Source: Otis tarda (Eukaryota > Chordata > Aves > Otidiformes > Otididae). Taken from it: 64,000 nucleotides of DNA. The notes below the pieces were generated by a model that did no database searches, was not told where the DNA came from, and was given only the letters and a program-made list of their open reading frames with translations. The DNA lies in contig CM048552.1 of NCBI GenBank assembly GCA_026413225.1, forward strand, positions 56,497,001-56,561,000, given 5' to 3'. Shown here piece after piece: positions 1 to 12,760 of the stretch (its first letter is position 1; every line of letters begins with the position of its first letter). A program made the translations under genes and the position numbers.

Positions 1-1490
1 CTGAGCGGACACCAGCCCAACCAGCTGCAACTAGTGTCCTCCTAGATCCCCTCTCCTCTTGGATGTGTGGCCCAGGTTGCATCTGTGGGCTGCACATGCT
101 CTCTGGATTGCATGATGGTCCCAAAATAAGTCTCTTGGCCCCAGGGGGAGTCTGTTGGCCTGTTTCTCCACGAGCTCCCTCACACCCTAAGAGCAGAAAG
201 ATGGATCCTGTGCCTTGACAGACTTTGTGTTTCCCCACAACACCCATCGCTGACTCAAAGCGTTGCCCTTCTCCTCCCCTTTTTACTCCATGGCAAGAAG
301 GAATAGCCGGCACATGTAAGCAGCAAATCTGCAACAGACACAGCCCGCAGGGTTGCAGAGGCAGGCAGAGAAGCACGCAACAATCCCATGTGTATAGCAC
401 TGCTATGCAGAGCCAGTGCTCTCCCTGGCCCTCTCCTACAAATTCCCTGAAAGGTCATCCACGCCAAGACAGAGACCACAGCTTCCAGATTCCACCATTT
501 CCTGAAAGCACACACATTCCAGCTCAACTACGTCCCCTTCCCCCCTAATACTGGTAACAAACGCCCACGTGCATACCAAAACCATGCATGTTAGCCCTCA
601 TGCACATAGGAAACCATGCACTTGTAAACATACACTCCCACCATCTGATTGAGTCCCCTGCAGCTTATCCCAGCCCCAACAGAAGCACGTACTGCAGGGA
701 AGATGCTTCAGCTTTTGTGGGCCAAGCCAGTGCAGTGTTGTGGGGGCAGGAGTAAAAAAGGAGTTAAAAATAAAATTTAAAAAAAAAAAAATCAGTTTTC
801 TCCTTTGCTTCCCATCTGCCTGCTCCAGTATTGGTGGAGCATCAGGGTAAGATACAGCCCAGGACAGGGGCATTAAGCCTATGGGAGAAGGCTGCATGTT
901 AGAAGCAAAGGATTTCCCCTCCCCTCTTTGAATACAGAGGTACACAAAAATAAATGCATACTGAGATGCTTTTGCACATTCACTCATCCAAAAAACGCCT
1001 GTGACACACATCTGCACACATGACCACTCGCATCGGTTTGTGCCTGCTGACTCACACGCTCACTGAATAGCCCAGGCTCGCATCTGTGCTTGCTCCGATC
1101 CACAAAGGACAAGGGTGGATGGGAACAGCTGCCATCTCTCCCCACGGGACCCTCTCAGCCTCCCCCAGAGGAAAATCTGCCAGCCGGCTGCAGAGATTCT
1201 CTCCAGCCAGCAGGAGAGGTCCGGGAAATGCACAAAAGTCTTTATGCTAGTGCCAGAGTAGGTCCCCAGCATCTCTCCTCCTCCTGCCCTTCACACAATT
1301 GAGGAATTTGTGTCCCCAGGGTCACCCTGGGATGAATGGAAGAAGCTAAGGAAGGGAGGGAGGGCAGAGACCCCAGAGAAATGGCGCACCCCACCTGGAA
1401 CCAAAGAAAACAAAAAAAGAAACAGATGAAAACACCCGACTTTTTCCCTTTGTTGTGAAGTTCTGATTTCCCACGCGAGCTGCAGTGACC
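1..1490 (-). other. MGAT3: MGAT3 3' UTR and downstream sequence
   Basis: This stretch follows the MGAT3 stop codon in the direction of transcription. Mammalian MGAT3 mRNAs have a 3' UTR of a few kilobases, so most or all of it is probably untranslated mRNA (inference). I see no AATAAA or ATTAAA on the minus strand here, so the poly(A) site probably lies beyond the left edge of the window. An A-rich run sits at about 766-791. Short open frames on both strands lack conserved features. No other gene is visible. Confidence 0.6.
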
Positions 1491-2999
1491 TCACCCTGTG
1501 CCCTCCACTTTTCGGTAGGGGTTCTCCAACAAGTAGTGGAACCGCTGGTAGTTCTTGAGCAGGTACTTGGGAGCGTACATCTGCTCCTTGGGGTCGGCAG
1601 GTGGATACTCCTGCGTAGTACCATCAAACCAGCCACCAGTCCGGATCAGCTCCCGGATATAATTGAGGTCTCGTTTATCCTCATAGTCACCCCAGCGAGG
1701 GAAGTCCCCGTTCTGGGCTGACACCAGTTTGAAGTAGATCCCCTCTGGGGTGAAACACCAGGAGCAGTGCCAGCCAGCAAAGTGGAGGGGGCTTCCCAGT
1801 GACCACTGCACCAAGATGTGTCCTGTGCTGTTCTCGTACTGTCGAAAGCCAGGCATGGTGTAGTACTCGCGGCGCCGCAGACGGATCCCGTCAGTAGCAT
1901 AGACAGCCTGGAGCATCCCCATGGTGCAGCCCGAAACCACTTCCAAGGTGCCTGGTTGCTTCCAGAAGAAGCCATAGAGCGACTTGCGCATGTGAAAGGC
2001 AAAGGGCTCCGTCCAGCCATCATAGAGCTTGAGGAAGAGCACCCCGTCGCGGGCTGGGATCTCATCAGCATCATCGATGATGAAGACGTCGTCCGGGCGC
2101 AGGTTGCGGAGGCGAGAGATGCCGTCCCGGGTGAGAAAGGTGCGCAGGTAATCGTCAGCAATCCAGCCATCCTGGCGGCCACCAGGAGGGAAGTGGTCCA
2201 GGAAGACGTAAAGCACCTTGTGGCGGATGTAGTCAAAGGAGCCGTTGAGGAGCATCTCACGGAACTTGAGGGGCCGCGGCTCTCCGTAGGCCGTGAAGTT
2301 TGACTCACACACCACGAAGGCATCCACCACGTCTCCCAGCTCGTGGAAGCGGACATCAAGCAGGTCAAACTCATGGTTGACGTTGATAGCATTGATGACC
2401 CGCCGAGGGATCTCCCGTGGCACAAGGCGGTCCTTGGTGGGCAGGTTGGAGTACTGGACTACAGTGGGGACTCCGCAGCTGGGGCCATGCCAGCCTGGCA
2501 AGCACACGCACTCCACCCACTTGCGCCGCTTGGTCCCACTGGCACTCAGGGGCTTGCGAGCTGGCCGCCCCGAGGCTGCGCCACCCGCTCGCTCCTCTGG
2601 CCGCCCTCCCACGGGTGGCTTCTCCAACACCTTGGTGCCTGGTTTAAAGCAAACACCACCGGCTTTGGTACGGACAAAGTATTCTGTTGTGTCTTCCGGC
2701 AGCACAAACTCAACTTTGTGCAGCTCTTCGCTGGCTCTGCTGGGAGGTAAGGGCTGAAGCAAGGGGGAGTGGGAGTATAGGGGTGTGCGGAGGAATTCTG
2801 CACCCCCTGGCTCAGGGCTGACCTGAGGTGTGACGGGGGCATTGTTCCAGAAGAAGCTGGAGACGAGGTTGGGACTAAGTGAAGCCAGCTCCCGGGGGAA
2901 GGTGACATAGGAAAGGGCCTTGAGGAAGTGCAAGAAGGAGATGAGGCAGAGACCAGCCATGCAGAGAGTCAGAAAGAGCTTATGGCGTCTCATCTTCAT
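1491..2999 (-). CDS. MGAT3: beta-1,4-mannosyl-glycoprotein 4-beta-N-acetylglucosaminyltransferase (GnT-III), complete intronless coding exon
   Basis: The product transfers GlcNAc from UDP-GlcNAc in beta-1,4 linkage to the core beta-mannose of N-glycans, making the bisecting GlcNAc that blocks further branching. It acts in the Golgi lumen and belongs to GT family 17. The 502 residues show a short basic cytoplasmic tail (MKMRRHK), one signal-anchor membrane helix at about residues 8-26, a proline-rich stem to about 150, an EGF-like CxCxxGxxGxxC segment at 164-175, and the GT17 catalytic domain to about 495. The acidic cluster IIDDADEIP at 307-315 fits a nucleotide-sugar or metal-binding site. 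N-glycosylation sequons are N234 (NFT), N252 (NGS) and N390 (NST). The start is set by the splice acceptor one base upstream and by the MKM start seen in mammals. A second in-frame ATG at codon 3 has the better -3 context. The protein is shorter than human (533) because it ends soon after the LLENPY segment. Confidence 0.97.
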   Translation of the reverse strand: MKMRRHKLFLTLCMAGLCLISFLHFLKALSYVTFPRELASLSPNLVSSFFWNNAPVTPQVSPEPGGAEFLRTPLYSHSPLLQPLPPSRASEELHKVEFVLPEDTTEYFVRTKAGGVCFKPGTKVLEKPPVGGRPEERAGGAASGRPARKPLSASGTKRRKWVECVCLPGWHGPSCGVPTVVQYSNLPTKDRLVPREIPRRVINAINVNHEFDLLDVRFHELGDVVDAFVVCESNFTAYGEPRPLKFREMLLNGSFDYIRHKVLYVFLDHFPPGGRQDGWIADDYLRTFLTRDGISRLRNLRPDDVFIIDDADEIPARDGVLFLKLYDGWTEPFAFHMRKSLYGFFWKQPGTLEVVSGCTMGMLQAVYATDGIRLRRREYYTMPGFRQYENSTGHILVQWSLGSPLHFAGWHCSWCFTPEGIYFKLVSAQNGDFPRWGDYEDKRDLNYIRELIRTGGWFDGTTQEYPPADPKEQMYAPKYLLKNYQRFHYLLENPYRKVEGTG

Positions 3000-3035
3000 C
3001 CTGTGGAAAAGTCATGAAAAGGAAAGTCACATTCA
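3000..3035 (-). other. MGAT3: Splice acceptor of the MGAT3 coding exon
   Basis: Read on the minus strand, a pyrimidine-rich stretch ends in ttttccacag at 3011-3001, immediately followed by GATGAAGATG. The AG is at 3002-3001, so the exon has one untranslated base before the ATG. This shows that MGAT3 has at least one upstream non-coding exon, as in mammals. Confidence 0.8.
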
Positions 3036-6000
3036 ATAGTTACTGAGATGCAAAGAGTTTACCACTGGTAGGAAGACAGTTTGGGGCTGGCAGAAAGCTG
3101 GTTCGAATTCAGCATGCGTCTTTCAAGACTTGAATCCAACAACTACTCCCCCACCACTCCCTGCCATATTCAGTGGGCGTTTTGCCTTGGCTGGGATACA
3201 CCAAGCTGAACCTCTTCTAGATCAGTCACAGTCTTATAAACTCAAAGACAAGAAAGGCACTGGTGACAGGGTAGAAAGACAAGAAATGCAGAAGAACTGG
3301 AATTCATGACCTAGTGAACTCACTGCACTTCGCAGATTTGTCCCTGTTCACTGATGGAAACAAAATGAATGTAGACCACCTCATGCCCTGCATCACCAGA
3401 GGGTTGGGGGGAGATTAAAATAGAGCATGAGTGACAAAAGGGAGTAGGGGGTACACAAGTGAAACACAACCAGTGTAAGAAAAGCAGTTTTAAAGGATCA
3501 AGATCATTAATCAGGCTGACACAGCCAGGAAAACACCTACAGTCCCCAGATCTTTTCAGTGTTTGCTCAACACATGCCCTAAATCTCACCCTTAGTCCTA
3601 GGAAAAGCTACCTTAATTCACATGGGGAACAGGAAGGAAAAAAAAAAAATAAGATTCTGTCACTTTTACTCTTCTCCAGTCCTTCTGAAGTCCACTGTAT
3701 CTCCAAATGTTGCCCTTTGCTTTTCATTTTCTGTGGACCAGATGCTGAGGGGTTTTTTGCCTCTAGATCAAGGTGGCTAAAATAAACATCTATCTGTTCC
3801 ATCATGACAGATCCACATCAGGCCAGCAAGAAGGCATCAGTGCAGAGCCCCTCCCTCCAAACACCACGAAATATCGCCTTCATTCTCCCCTCCTCCAGCC
3901 CAGGCAGGGAGCACAGAGCTGCTGTCAGGCAGAGAAGTGATTGAAGACCACAATCCAGAAAAAGGACCAAAAGGAAAGGAAGAAAATGAACTAAGCTCAC
4001 CCAAGGAAAGGAGAAAAGGCACTCACCTTCTGCTGTTTAGGAAAGGGAAGGTTGGGGTGAAGGTGGGCAGGGTAACAAGGTCATCCAACAGCCCTTTGCA
4101 GTGCAGAGGTTGTCCTCTCCTCCCTAGAGTGTGAAACCCTCCATGCAATGGCAGGTGAAGAGGCAGAGACCCCTCCGAACCTCACACACACAACACACAC
4201 TGCTATGCCCTCTCCGCGACACGCTCCACTATGGCAGCTCTCCGCCCTGGTGCCGTCCCACTCCCAGGGCCAAAGTTCCTCAGAGGCACCACACACCCCA
4301 TGCCATCACTTATAAAACCTCTGCCCAGTGTGCAATGGTGCCAGTGACACCATCACAGGTGGCCGACTCCCATCCTGGGGGAGCACGGGGGAGCTGCCCC
4401 ATGCCACCAGCCCCAAGCAGGGGCTGTCCCGCTCCCCTACCCCGGGGGACTGGACGTGCCCCGGCACAGGAGCAGCGGGAAGAAGCACCCAGCCCGCTCC
4501 CACCGCTTCAGAGGGTATTAAGTAAAATACAGCAAAGCGCGTTTACTGATTAACTTGGAGAGAATTTAATACCAAAGTGAAAAGCCATAAAGCATTTAGA
4601 CAGATGGCAACTGCCCAAAGGAAAACATATCTGGCTCTCAACAGATGGCTCCGATATGGACTTTGGTTGAAGGGCTGTCCGCAGTTATACCTTACAGCTC
4701 AGCGACAAGCGTTTCTGGATGCTTCACAGCCGCCTTTTTAGCAAGAACCACCGTCCACCAACGTTGTCCCTCATGGTCAAGCGGCAGGGTGAGGTGTCCC
4801 ACATCAAGCTCTGATAGGGGGCACCGTGAGCCTGACGCTGGCAGAAGATTTACAGCATTGCCATGGGAGGGGAAAAAAATTAAAAGGAAAAAAAAAAACA
4901 AGCAACAACAACAACAAAAAGAGATAGCACAATCATATTTGTTAATGTTTATTATGTTTTTTTTATATACTTTGACACAACGTAGGTCAGTGGAGGGGCA
5001 GGGTCCTTGTTTTGTGTGCCCCTAGGAGGCCATCTTGTCAGGCAGCCTAGGAAGGAGGAAATGGCCGCTCTCCTCAGGAGGCCACGCCAGGGCAGGCCCT
5101 CACCTCCTGCACTCACCTGCCACGGCTCCACACCCTGGCCTCACATGCCTGTTTGTGGCCCAGCTGGTGGCAGGCCATCTTTGTGATGGCCCAGCCATGA
5201 AGGGGCTGGATATCCTCCTGTTCACAGCCAAAAAGGACCATCTTGGGGCTTGCTGTCAAGCTTTCTTCACAGGGGCAAAATGAGGGGCTGCAGAAGCCCC
5301 CAAGAGCATCTTGGTGTGTCCAGAGTACTTATTTTTCTTTTTTTTCTTAAGCCTCCATTAATGTCTTGCTGGAGAAGCAAGGCAGAGGAGTATCCAGTGG
5401 CTTTTCCTTGCATGTCACCAGTTTTTACTCTGTCTTCAAGTGTGGAGAAGAGAAGGGCAAAAGGAAGCTGAAAACACTAAATCAGGAGCGACTGGCTCCT
5501 GAAGAAAACATCCCTCACTGGTAACTTTGTACAGCTTTCTCCAATCAGGTGTCCTGCCCTTTCTCCGAGGCATTACCTCCAGACATCAGGTCACACTCTC
5601 TCAGACGCTGAAGCCCGAGCAAGATGAACGCCTGGCCTGCTCCAGTAAGGCAATCCCAATGGCTGCCAGGTACTGCTGGCTTCTCTCCAGTTCCTGCAGG
5701 ACACACAAATGCAGGGCAGCCAGCTTCCTCCAGGCCAGCCCAGGACAGAGGACAGGTGCTGAAGGAGTCACACAAGGCACATCTCCATCTTCTTCCCAGA
5801 TGGCTGTGATGCTCTGCATGCCATGGGAAATTCCCAGACAAACCTGACATTCAACAAACTGCTTCACGTTTTGGGATGTGGTGTGCCGTGTCAATGTAGC
5901 AGGACACGTGGTTTTAAGAAGTAAAGCATATTTTCCTCCGTTGACATTTACGTACACCAATATCTGTCAGGCTCAGCACATGGCTCTCACGGCTCTGCAG

Positions 6001-8196
6001 CTCTTCACCCACTGGCAAAACTCAGCCTGCGCATGGCTGCGTGGCCTCCCTGTTATTGCAGTCCACGCCTGGGAGAGCCGGGCTGGTGCACACAGCCCTC
6101 CCTTGCAGCTCTGCCAAAGCAAGCTGGCCCTGCAGTACCCTCTGCTGTTTTGCTGCCGACATGTCCCAGGAGGCAATTTTCACTGCTCAGTTGCCTTTGT
6201 TCAGGAGTGGGAACATGAAACTATTTCCTATCTCCTCCTAAAAGGAGCCTAGCAAAGAAACAAGCTGTGTCCTCTTCAAAACCTCTTCCTTGGGAACCAC
6301 CTCCGTTCTCACACGCCAAGGATTCTTCTACCAGGGAGTGGAGAGAGCTCACGCACCCTTGGGTGGGCTGAGATGCTAAAAATCATCAGTCACATATCCC
6401 TTCCCATATTCTCGGATCAGCGGTGCAGTGGAAGACGTGTCTTTGCGTGATAGCTAATTGGAGACAAAGGCCAGCAGGGGAGGAAGATGTTATTACCCAC
6501 CTTCCCCATCCACAACATTTATGTGTGGTGGAAATGAGAAAGGAGGTACGAGTCAGGGAAACATCTCAGCTTGTCATAATAGAGCCCAGCTGCTCCGCCA
6601 CAAAGCAGCCATCAGTTAACAGGAACAGAGAAAACAGCAAGAAGAAATATTTCCCTTCTGACAATTGTGAGTGAGGAGGGGGAAAAAAAAAGTCAACTTG
6701 ATCTCAGGGAGAGCGATCGAGTTGCTGTCAGGTTAAAGACAACAGCAAGAAAAGCTTTAATGTTCCAGCAGAAGAAAAAGCCAGAAGGAGTATGGACGGT
6801 CAGCTCCATTAAGATAAAGCTCTTTAGGGAACATGCAGTTATAAACGGCTTCAGCAACATTCAGCCTCGGCAAGAGAAGCTGAAAGCTTCTTTTTGTAAG
6901 GGATCCCTTTGATATTTCCTTGCTTGAAGAAGTTATGTCTCTGCCATGCAGGGGAAGGGCTTTCAGAGATGGAGGAAAGCTAGAAGGGGTATGCATATGA
7001 GTTATCCCCAGGCACCTGTTACCGTTCTACTTTGCCATTATATCAAGTCACCAGTTGATTTATACCATCCTGAAACCATATCCTGATTTTCAAGGAGCCA
7101 GAAAGATATGCACCGCTAAGACCTGGCAATTCACCAGTCCTAATGTTCTCTTCTGGAGGACACTGGCAAGAGGCCATGCAACAGGCCGCTGGATGCATGA
7201 TACCCCACGCTCCATCTCGTCAGGGCATGGAACTCAAGACTCCCTAGACCTCTCCTGTGGTTACAGAAGAAAAGTTGCTGCGGAAGACAAATCAAAGTAT
7301 AGGCTTCTGGTTTTCCCTCCCAATACAGAAATGCTCATCTCCTCTGCCTAAAGTTATCCCATAACACCCATGCAGTAATATATTCCCCCGTCACTCAGAC
7401 ACTTCAACACAAAGCAACAGTTCAAATTAGAATCTCTTTCACATGGCAGATTAAAATCCAGCATGACTTCCATCCCCCACTCCACACTGAGGGCCAAGGC
7501 TCACTTTCTCTGCTCCAGCTAGAGACAAATGAACAGGCTCCACACTTCTGAAGTGCTAGTCTACCTGCCATCCACAGGGCGCAGGCATCACAACACACAT
7601 CGGGGTCACAGTACCTCAAAACACTCCAAGATCTCCAATTACATTTTTCCTGCAAACACCCACGGATGTAAGGAGAAACTATAAAACCTACTATTTGTCT
7701 GCAACTGAAATGTGACTAGCTTAGGGACGGCAGGACTGTGCTTTAAGGACAGGAAGAGATTATCGTACAAAACCAGATAGCAGGGAAAGTGGAGAGAAGT
7801 AGGACATACCAGAAGATAGCTAGGGCTCAGCATTTATTTCACATTAAGGATGCCATAGTGTTTTCAGGGACTGCAAGCTAGGACGACGTCAGCAGGAAGT
7901 TCTGGCAGAGTCACAATACAAGGTGGTTTGAATGCAAGCAAGTCCACAACGGCTTCCGTTCAAGTCTCAAGGACGGAATACAACACTCTTCCATGACCTT
8001 CATTAAGAGCTACTGCCCGCAGCGCTAATGCAAAACAGCAATACCTCACGCTATGCGTTTCCTTTGCAGCTTCGAGGCAACTGACCACAAGGTGCCACTG
8101 ACTTGCTGCCAGCACAACCAGCTGGAACAAGTCATCCAGCACAGTCACTCTTCAAGTAAGGTCAGGCTAACGGAGAGCCAGGTTCTGTCCTAGGCA

Positions 8197-9230
8197 CAGA
8201 GTCATCGAATAGTTTGGGTTGGAGCCTTCGTGCAAGGAGCAGAGACACCTCCAACTAGATCAGGTTACTCAGAGCCCCATCCAACCTGGCCTTGAATGTT
8301 TCCAGGGATAGGGCATCCACCACCTCTCTGGGCAACCTGTTCCAGTGTTCTACCACCCTCATTGTAAACATTTTTTTCCTAATATCCAATCTAAATCTAC
8401 CTCCCTCTATCTTGAAACCATTACCCCTAGTCCTGTCACAACAGGCCCTACTGAAGAGTCGCTCCCCATCTTTCCTGTAGGCCCCCTTGAGGTACTGGAA
8501 GGGAGCTATAAAGTCTCCCCGGAGCCTCCTCTTCCCCAGGCTGAACAGCCCCAACTCTCTCAGCCTGTCCTCATGGGAGAGGTGCTCCAGCCCTCTGATC
8601 ATCTTTGTGGCCCTCCTCTGGACTCGCTTCAACATGTCCATATCCTTCTTATGTTGGGGGCTCCAGATACAGACACAGCACTGCAGGTGGGGTCTCACAA
8701 CAGCAGAGCACATGAAGAGAATCACCTCCCTTGACCTGCTGGCCACACTCCTTTTGAAGCAGCCCAGGATGCGGTTGGCCTTCTGGGCTACAAGGGCACA
8801 TTGCCTGCTCATGTTGAGCTTCTCGTCCACCAGTACCCCCAAGTCCTTCTCATCAGAGCTGCTCTCAATCCATTCTCTACCCAGCCTGTATTTGTGGTTG
8901 GGATTGCCCCAACCCATGTGCAGGACCCTTGCACTTGGCCTTGTTGAACCTCATGAGGTTCACAGGGGCCCACCTCTCCAGCCTGTCCATCCATCCTCTG
9001 GATGGCATCCCTTCCTTCCAGCCTGTTGACGACACCACACAGCTTGGTGTCATCAGTCAGTTTGCTGAGGGTGCACTCTATCCCACTGCCCATGTCACTG
9101 ACAAAGATGTACATCAGGGCCGGTTCCAGTACTGACCCCTGAGGAACGCCACTCATCACTGGTCTCCACTTGGAGATCGGGTCATTGACCACAACTCTTT
9201 CGGTGTGGCCATCCAGCCAATTCCTTCCAG
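8197..9230 (-). mobile_element. CR1 non-LTR retrotransposon fragment, 5'-truncated (copy 1)
   Basis: On the minus strand the fragment runs from the reverse-transcriptase region (WLDGHTERV, then SGVPQGSVL) through the C-terminal part of the CR1 second reading frame ([53 protein letters not shown]) to the 3' end near 8197. It is missing everything upstream of the middle of the reverse transcriptase. The catalytic FADD motif reads LTDD, and the frame changes near 8880-8920, so it cannot be active. The 3' end carries only one diverged octamer, which suggests an old copy. Confidence 0.93.
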
Positions 9231-12200
9231 CATTCCAGCATCTTCCCTCCCTTTCAACAGGGAGATGAGCAGAGACACAAGGTGACTGCTCTCAACAGAG
9301 TGCCACCACAGCTCCATTTGACTTCCAGAACTGCCATCTACACACCATTAATGGGTGCCATCAAGCCAGGAAAAAAACTGGGTGGAGGGGGAAAAAAAGA
9401 CAGCTGAAGGGTAAATCTACACAAGGCTAAGGTGAGGTTGGCCAGGGAAGGATGATAGCACCAAGAAACCATGGCATTGCCTTCCCCTTCCCTCTGGAGG
9501 CAGACACATGATGTACACCATGTCAACCACAAGCCTCAGGATTGTGTGCAAGGCTTTCCTACATCTCAACTGACTAGAAGCATCTGTCATAAAAAAGAAA
9601 ACAGGTGTCCCTTCTCCTATGCACTCTTGTAGGAAATCAAAGTGCTCCATGCCAGTAGCTACCATCTGTTCCATACAGAAACTAAGATGGACACAATAGA
9701 AAGCCTCCAGCTTCTTAAGTACTGTGGGTGCTCACCTCTTCAGCTCCTCAAAGCGCAGTACCTTTGGTCTCCACACTTTCCACTGTTTCTACTGTTCTCT
9801 CAAGTGTCCTGTCCAGCTCTTTGGTGGACTAAACCTTGGTTATTTTCAGTGCCACATGTCTTGCCACAGCGAGAGAGCTGTACACTCTGGGACAAAGCAG
9901 CTCTTAATCCTCCATACAGAGCACATGGGACCTGGCGATAAAGCAGTCTTTGTTGACAGGATTTTGGCTCAAGACTGATCTTCTAAAGTTCGCAGAATAG
10001 GCCAGCCTCTGAACACCTTCAGAGTCCATTATAGAACCCTCCACTCGAACAGATTGTTCTTACTGTAACTACCATAATACTAATAGCAGCCTAATTATAT
10101 AATTCTCCAGCCCCCGGTCTAAAAGAAGAACTGCTCAGAGAAGACTTGAAAACTCTAGTGAAATCCAATCATGGCCTATGAGATACCAATTTAATTTTAT
10201 CCAAGAAGTACTTGGGCATCACAAGGGTACAGTACTGCATGCTAAAGAAAACTTCAAGCTGGATTTCCAACTCTATTGGAACTTATCAAATATTCTCCTC
10301 AGTATCCTTCAGCTGTATTGGGCTCCTTTGTAACTAATCTCCTCTTTCGAGCTAAAGCCAGTCTCACCATAGGAATTTCCATGGCTCCAGAGATGCCGCA
10401 GCACACTCTGGTCCTTCAGACACTCTCAGAAACTACAGTTTTAATTTACTAGCACCACTAGTCTAAGCACTCTTTCCGCTAAGGGAGAAGCATCACTTCT
10501 CCTATCCTCTTCTCTCCTTCACTTGTGTCCAATATCCTGGAAGGACTGTTCCTCAACCCTGCTTACTGCCTCCTCAAAACATCTGGTTCCATAAAGACTG
10601 CTGTGATGGCCCTGGAGATTGCATCACCACTTGGCTCCAAGATCAGGTCTCTCAGGACATCAGGGGGTGAGCTGAGGCATTGCTTGTTGCACTCCGCAGT
10701 ACGTGCACACCAAGGAGGCCAGCCAAATACAGTACTACTGCTGCTCAATGCTTCAAGAGTGCAGCGGTTAGAGCAGTGCAAAATGGAATTGGCTAGTTCT
10801 TCTGCTTCTTGACTTTGGTGTCTTACAGGGAAGAAATGCCCCATCATGAAACAAGAAATGGGAAAGGAAAAAGGAACAAAACTACACAAAAAAAGCAACT
10901 TATGGCCTCAGACAGGCCATGGGGTAATCAAAGAAGCATGCAAGAACTCCCAACTAGTCTTGGTGTCTTGCAGAGGGGGACAGGACAAAACCATTTTGTC
11001 TGAGGACAAAAGAAATATCACCCTTTCAGAGACCTCGAGTGAGGCATGTGATAACACAGGCTGTTGTTTCGTAGGTCCTCTCCCCTCACTCACCACCTTC
11101 ACAGCTCACCACCCCTCAGTTGTCAGTTGTATGAATTAAAGTTGTCAATCTGGCCAAATCAGCAGCAGATCTAACTGGGTTAAAAATAAACTTCAAGAAA
11201 AGTGCCTAGGCATGGGAACTGGAAACTGACCAGCAGAAGCTTTCTAAATTATTTCACCAGTTCACTTCTCGTCAAAACTGTGGTATCCTGGAGATACATC
11301 CTCAGAAACTCAAAGTTACAGGACTTTTTTGAGCACTGCTGAACTACCATGAGCTTGCTCACTCCTCCCAGCAGCATCAGGGATGGCATGCATCTCAAGG
11401 AGGGATCTGAAAGAAGCAGCAGCAGGTAATTGTTTTGAAAGCAGACCCTGGCAGGCAATCTGTGTACGCCAAGCAAGTGGTGTACCAGTCAGAAATCCTG
11501 AGAATAGCACCAAAATGGGATGTGAAGATTATTCTCAGAGCTGAGGGCCCGTGGGTGATGGTAGACACATGCCAGACCATGCCTATGTGCAAAGGAAATC
11601 AGGAGAGTTCCTGGGGACAGGGTGACAGCCCAAGCAACAGGGAAATGCAGGTTGAACAGCCCGCAAGAAGGTGAGATGGGTGCCCCACGGGCCCAGAGCG
11701 ACACAATTAAAGAAGGAAGAAGGCAAGGATCTTGTGGTGATGGATAAAGTGCACAGACCCACGCAGGCAGGCAGAAACCACATCGCCTCCAGCTATTTTT
11801 GAAGTGGGTGGCAGTTGTTTGTGCATCCCCAGGATAAAAGCTCTCTAAGATGGATCGAGGAGGAGAGTAATAAGCCCCAGAAAGACAATAAATAAAGGGA
11901 GGCCATGGAACAGCAGCAAGATCCCAGCGGCCACGGAGAAGAGCTGGCCCTCCATCCCCGCCCTCCTTCCTCCCCCATCCATCACCAACCACTTGGGGTT
12001 TGGCAGGGCGCTCACTTTCCCACAGTAGCTGATCTATTACTGTTTGGAAGAGCCTTTCCAGCCTCTTCCTTCCCCTCCTCCCCTCCTTTCAGGCCACAGG
12101 GGTCCCGCTTGGCAGCCCCCGATCCCCCTCTTCTCTGAATGTCTGGTGACCAGCCAATCCCATGCAAAAAGCATTAACCCCTCTTCACCAGGAACAGCCG

Positions 12201-12299
12201 GAGAAACCTGACTCCGTACTGAGAGGTTTCTCCAGGGTGTCTCTCCCTCCATCTCTCCTCCCCAACCCCCCCCTCCTCATTCCCCTTTCCTTTTATTTC

Positions 12300-12760
12300 T
12301 CAAAAACTAACTCCAGCCCTGGGAGTGTCGCGTCTTCCCAAGAATGTTACACGAACCCATGGGAATTTTCCTTGGGCCAAGAACAGACCCTTATTTATTT
12401 GTCTCTTCTGCCTTTGTTCTTCATTTCCTCTTTCAAGACTTAGGCAAGACCTCGACACAGTGCCGCCTGGATCCCCCGCTGCCACTTCACTTTGTTATTA
12501 TTTTCGGAAAGAACGCGCTGATAGGCAGAGAGCTCTTCAATGACTTGGCCCCAAGGCAGAAGTGAATCAGCCCAGTCTCCCACCGCTGAGGTGGACAAAG
12601 GGCACGGGGGCTCTGCGGAGCACCTTGGCCCCCGGCTTGCCGAGACAACCCCCTGCTTATGTAATCCTTCTGATTGCAGCATCACAGCCCCTCGGATTAA
12701 ATCCGCACGAATCAAATCTTCAGTAACAGCTCTACCCCAGTAACAGGCATATGGTGCCAC
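12300..12760. promoter_or_regulatory. Candidate intronic regulatory element with clustered factor-like motifs
   Basis: This non-coding stretch contains a perfect TTATGTAA (PAR-bZIP/NFIL3-type site, 12657-12664) and, about 30 bp on, CGGATTAAATCCG (12693-12705). The latter is a 13-bp palindrome of two GGATT/AATCC half-sites like those bound by OTX/CRX-type homeodomains. The factor families are known; that this site works as an enhancer is inference only, and conservation cannot be checked here. Confidence 0.25.

Noticed and set aside
1646-2425. Second long minus-strand frame (259 codons), and a 161-codon plus-strand frame (1818-2303), across MGAT3
   Set aside because: Both overlap the MGAT3 coding exon in other frames. 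Their composition is what the GC-rich coding sequence produces in shifted frames, with no recognisable domain.
8255-8917. 220-codon minus-strand frame as a host gene
   Set aside because: It is the C-terminal part of the CR1 retrotransposon frame, not a host gene. The same applies to 35815-36270 and 57442-57987.
10093-10104. AATTATATAATT palindrome as a homeodomain dimer site
   Set aside because: Simple AT palindromes are common in AT-rich DNA, and no supporting motif lies nearby.
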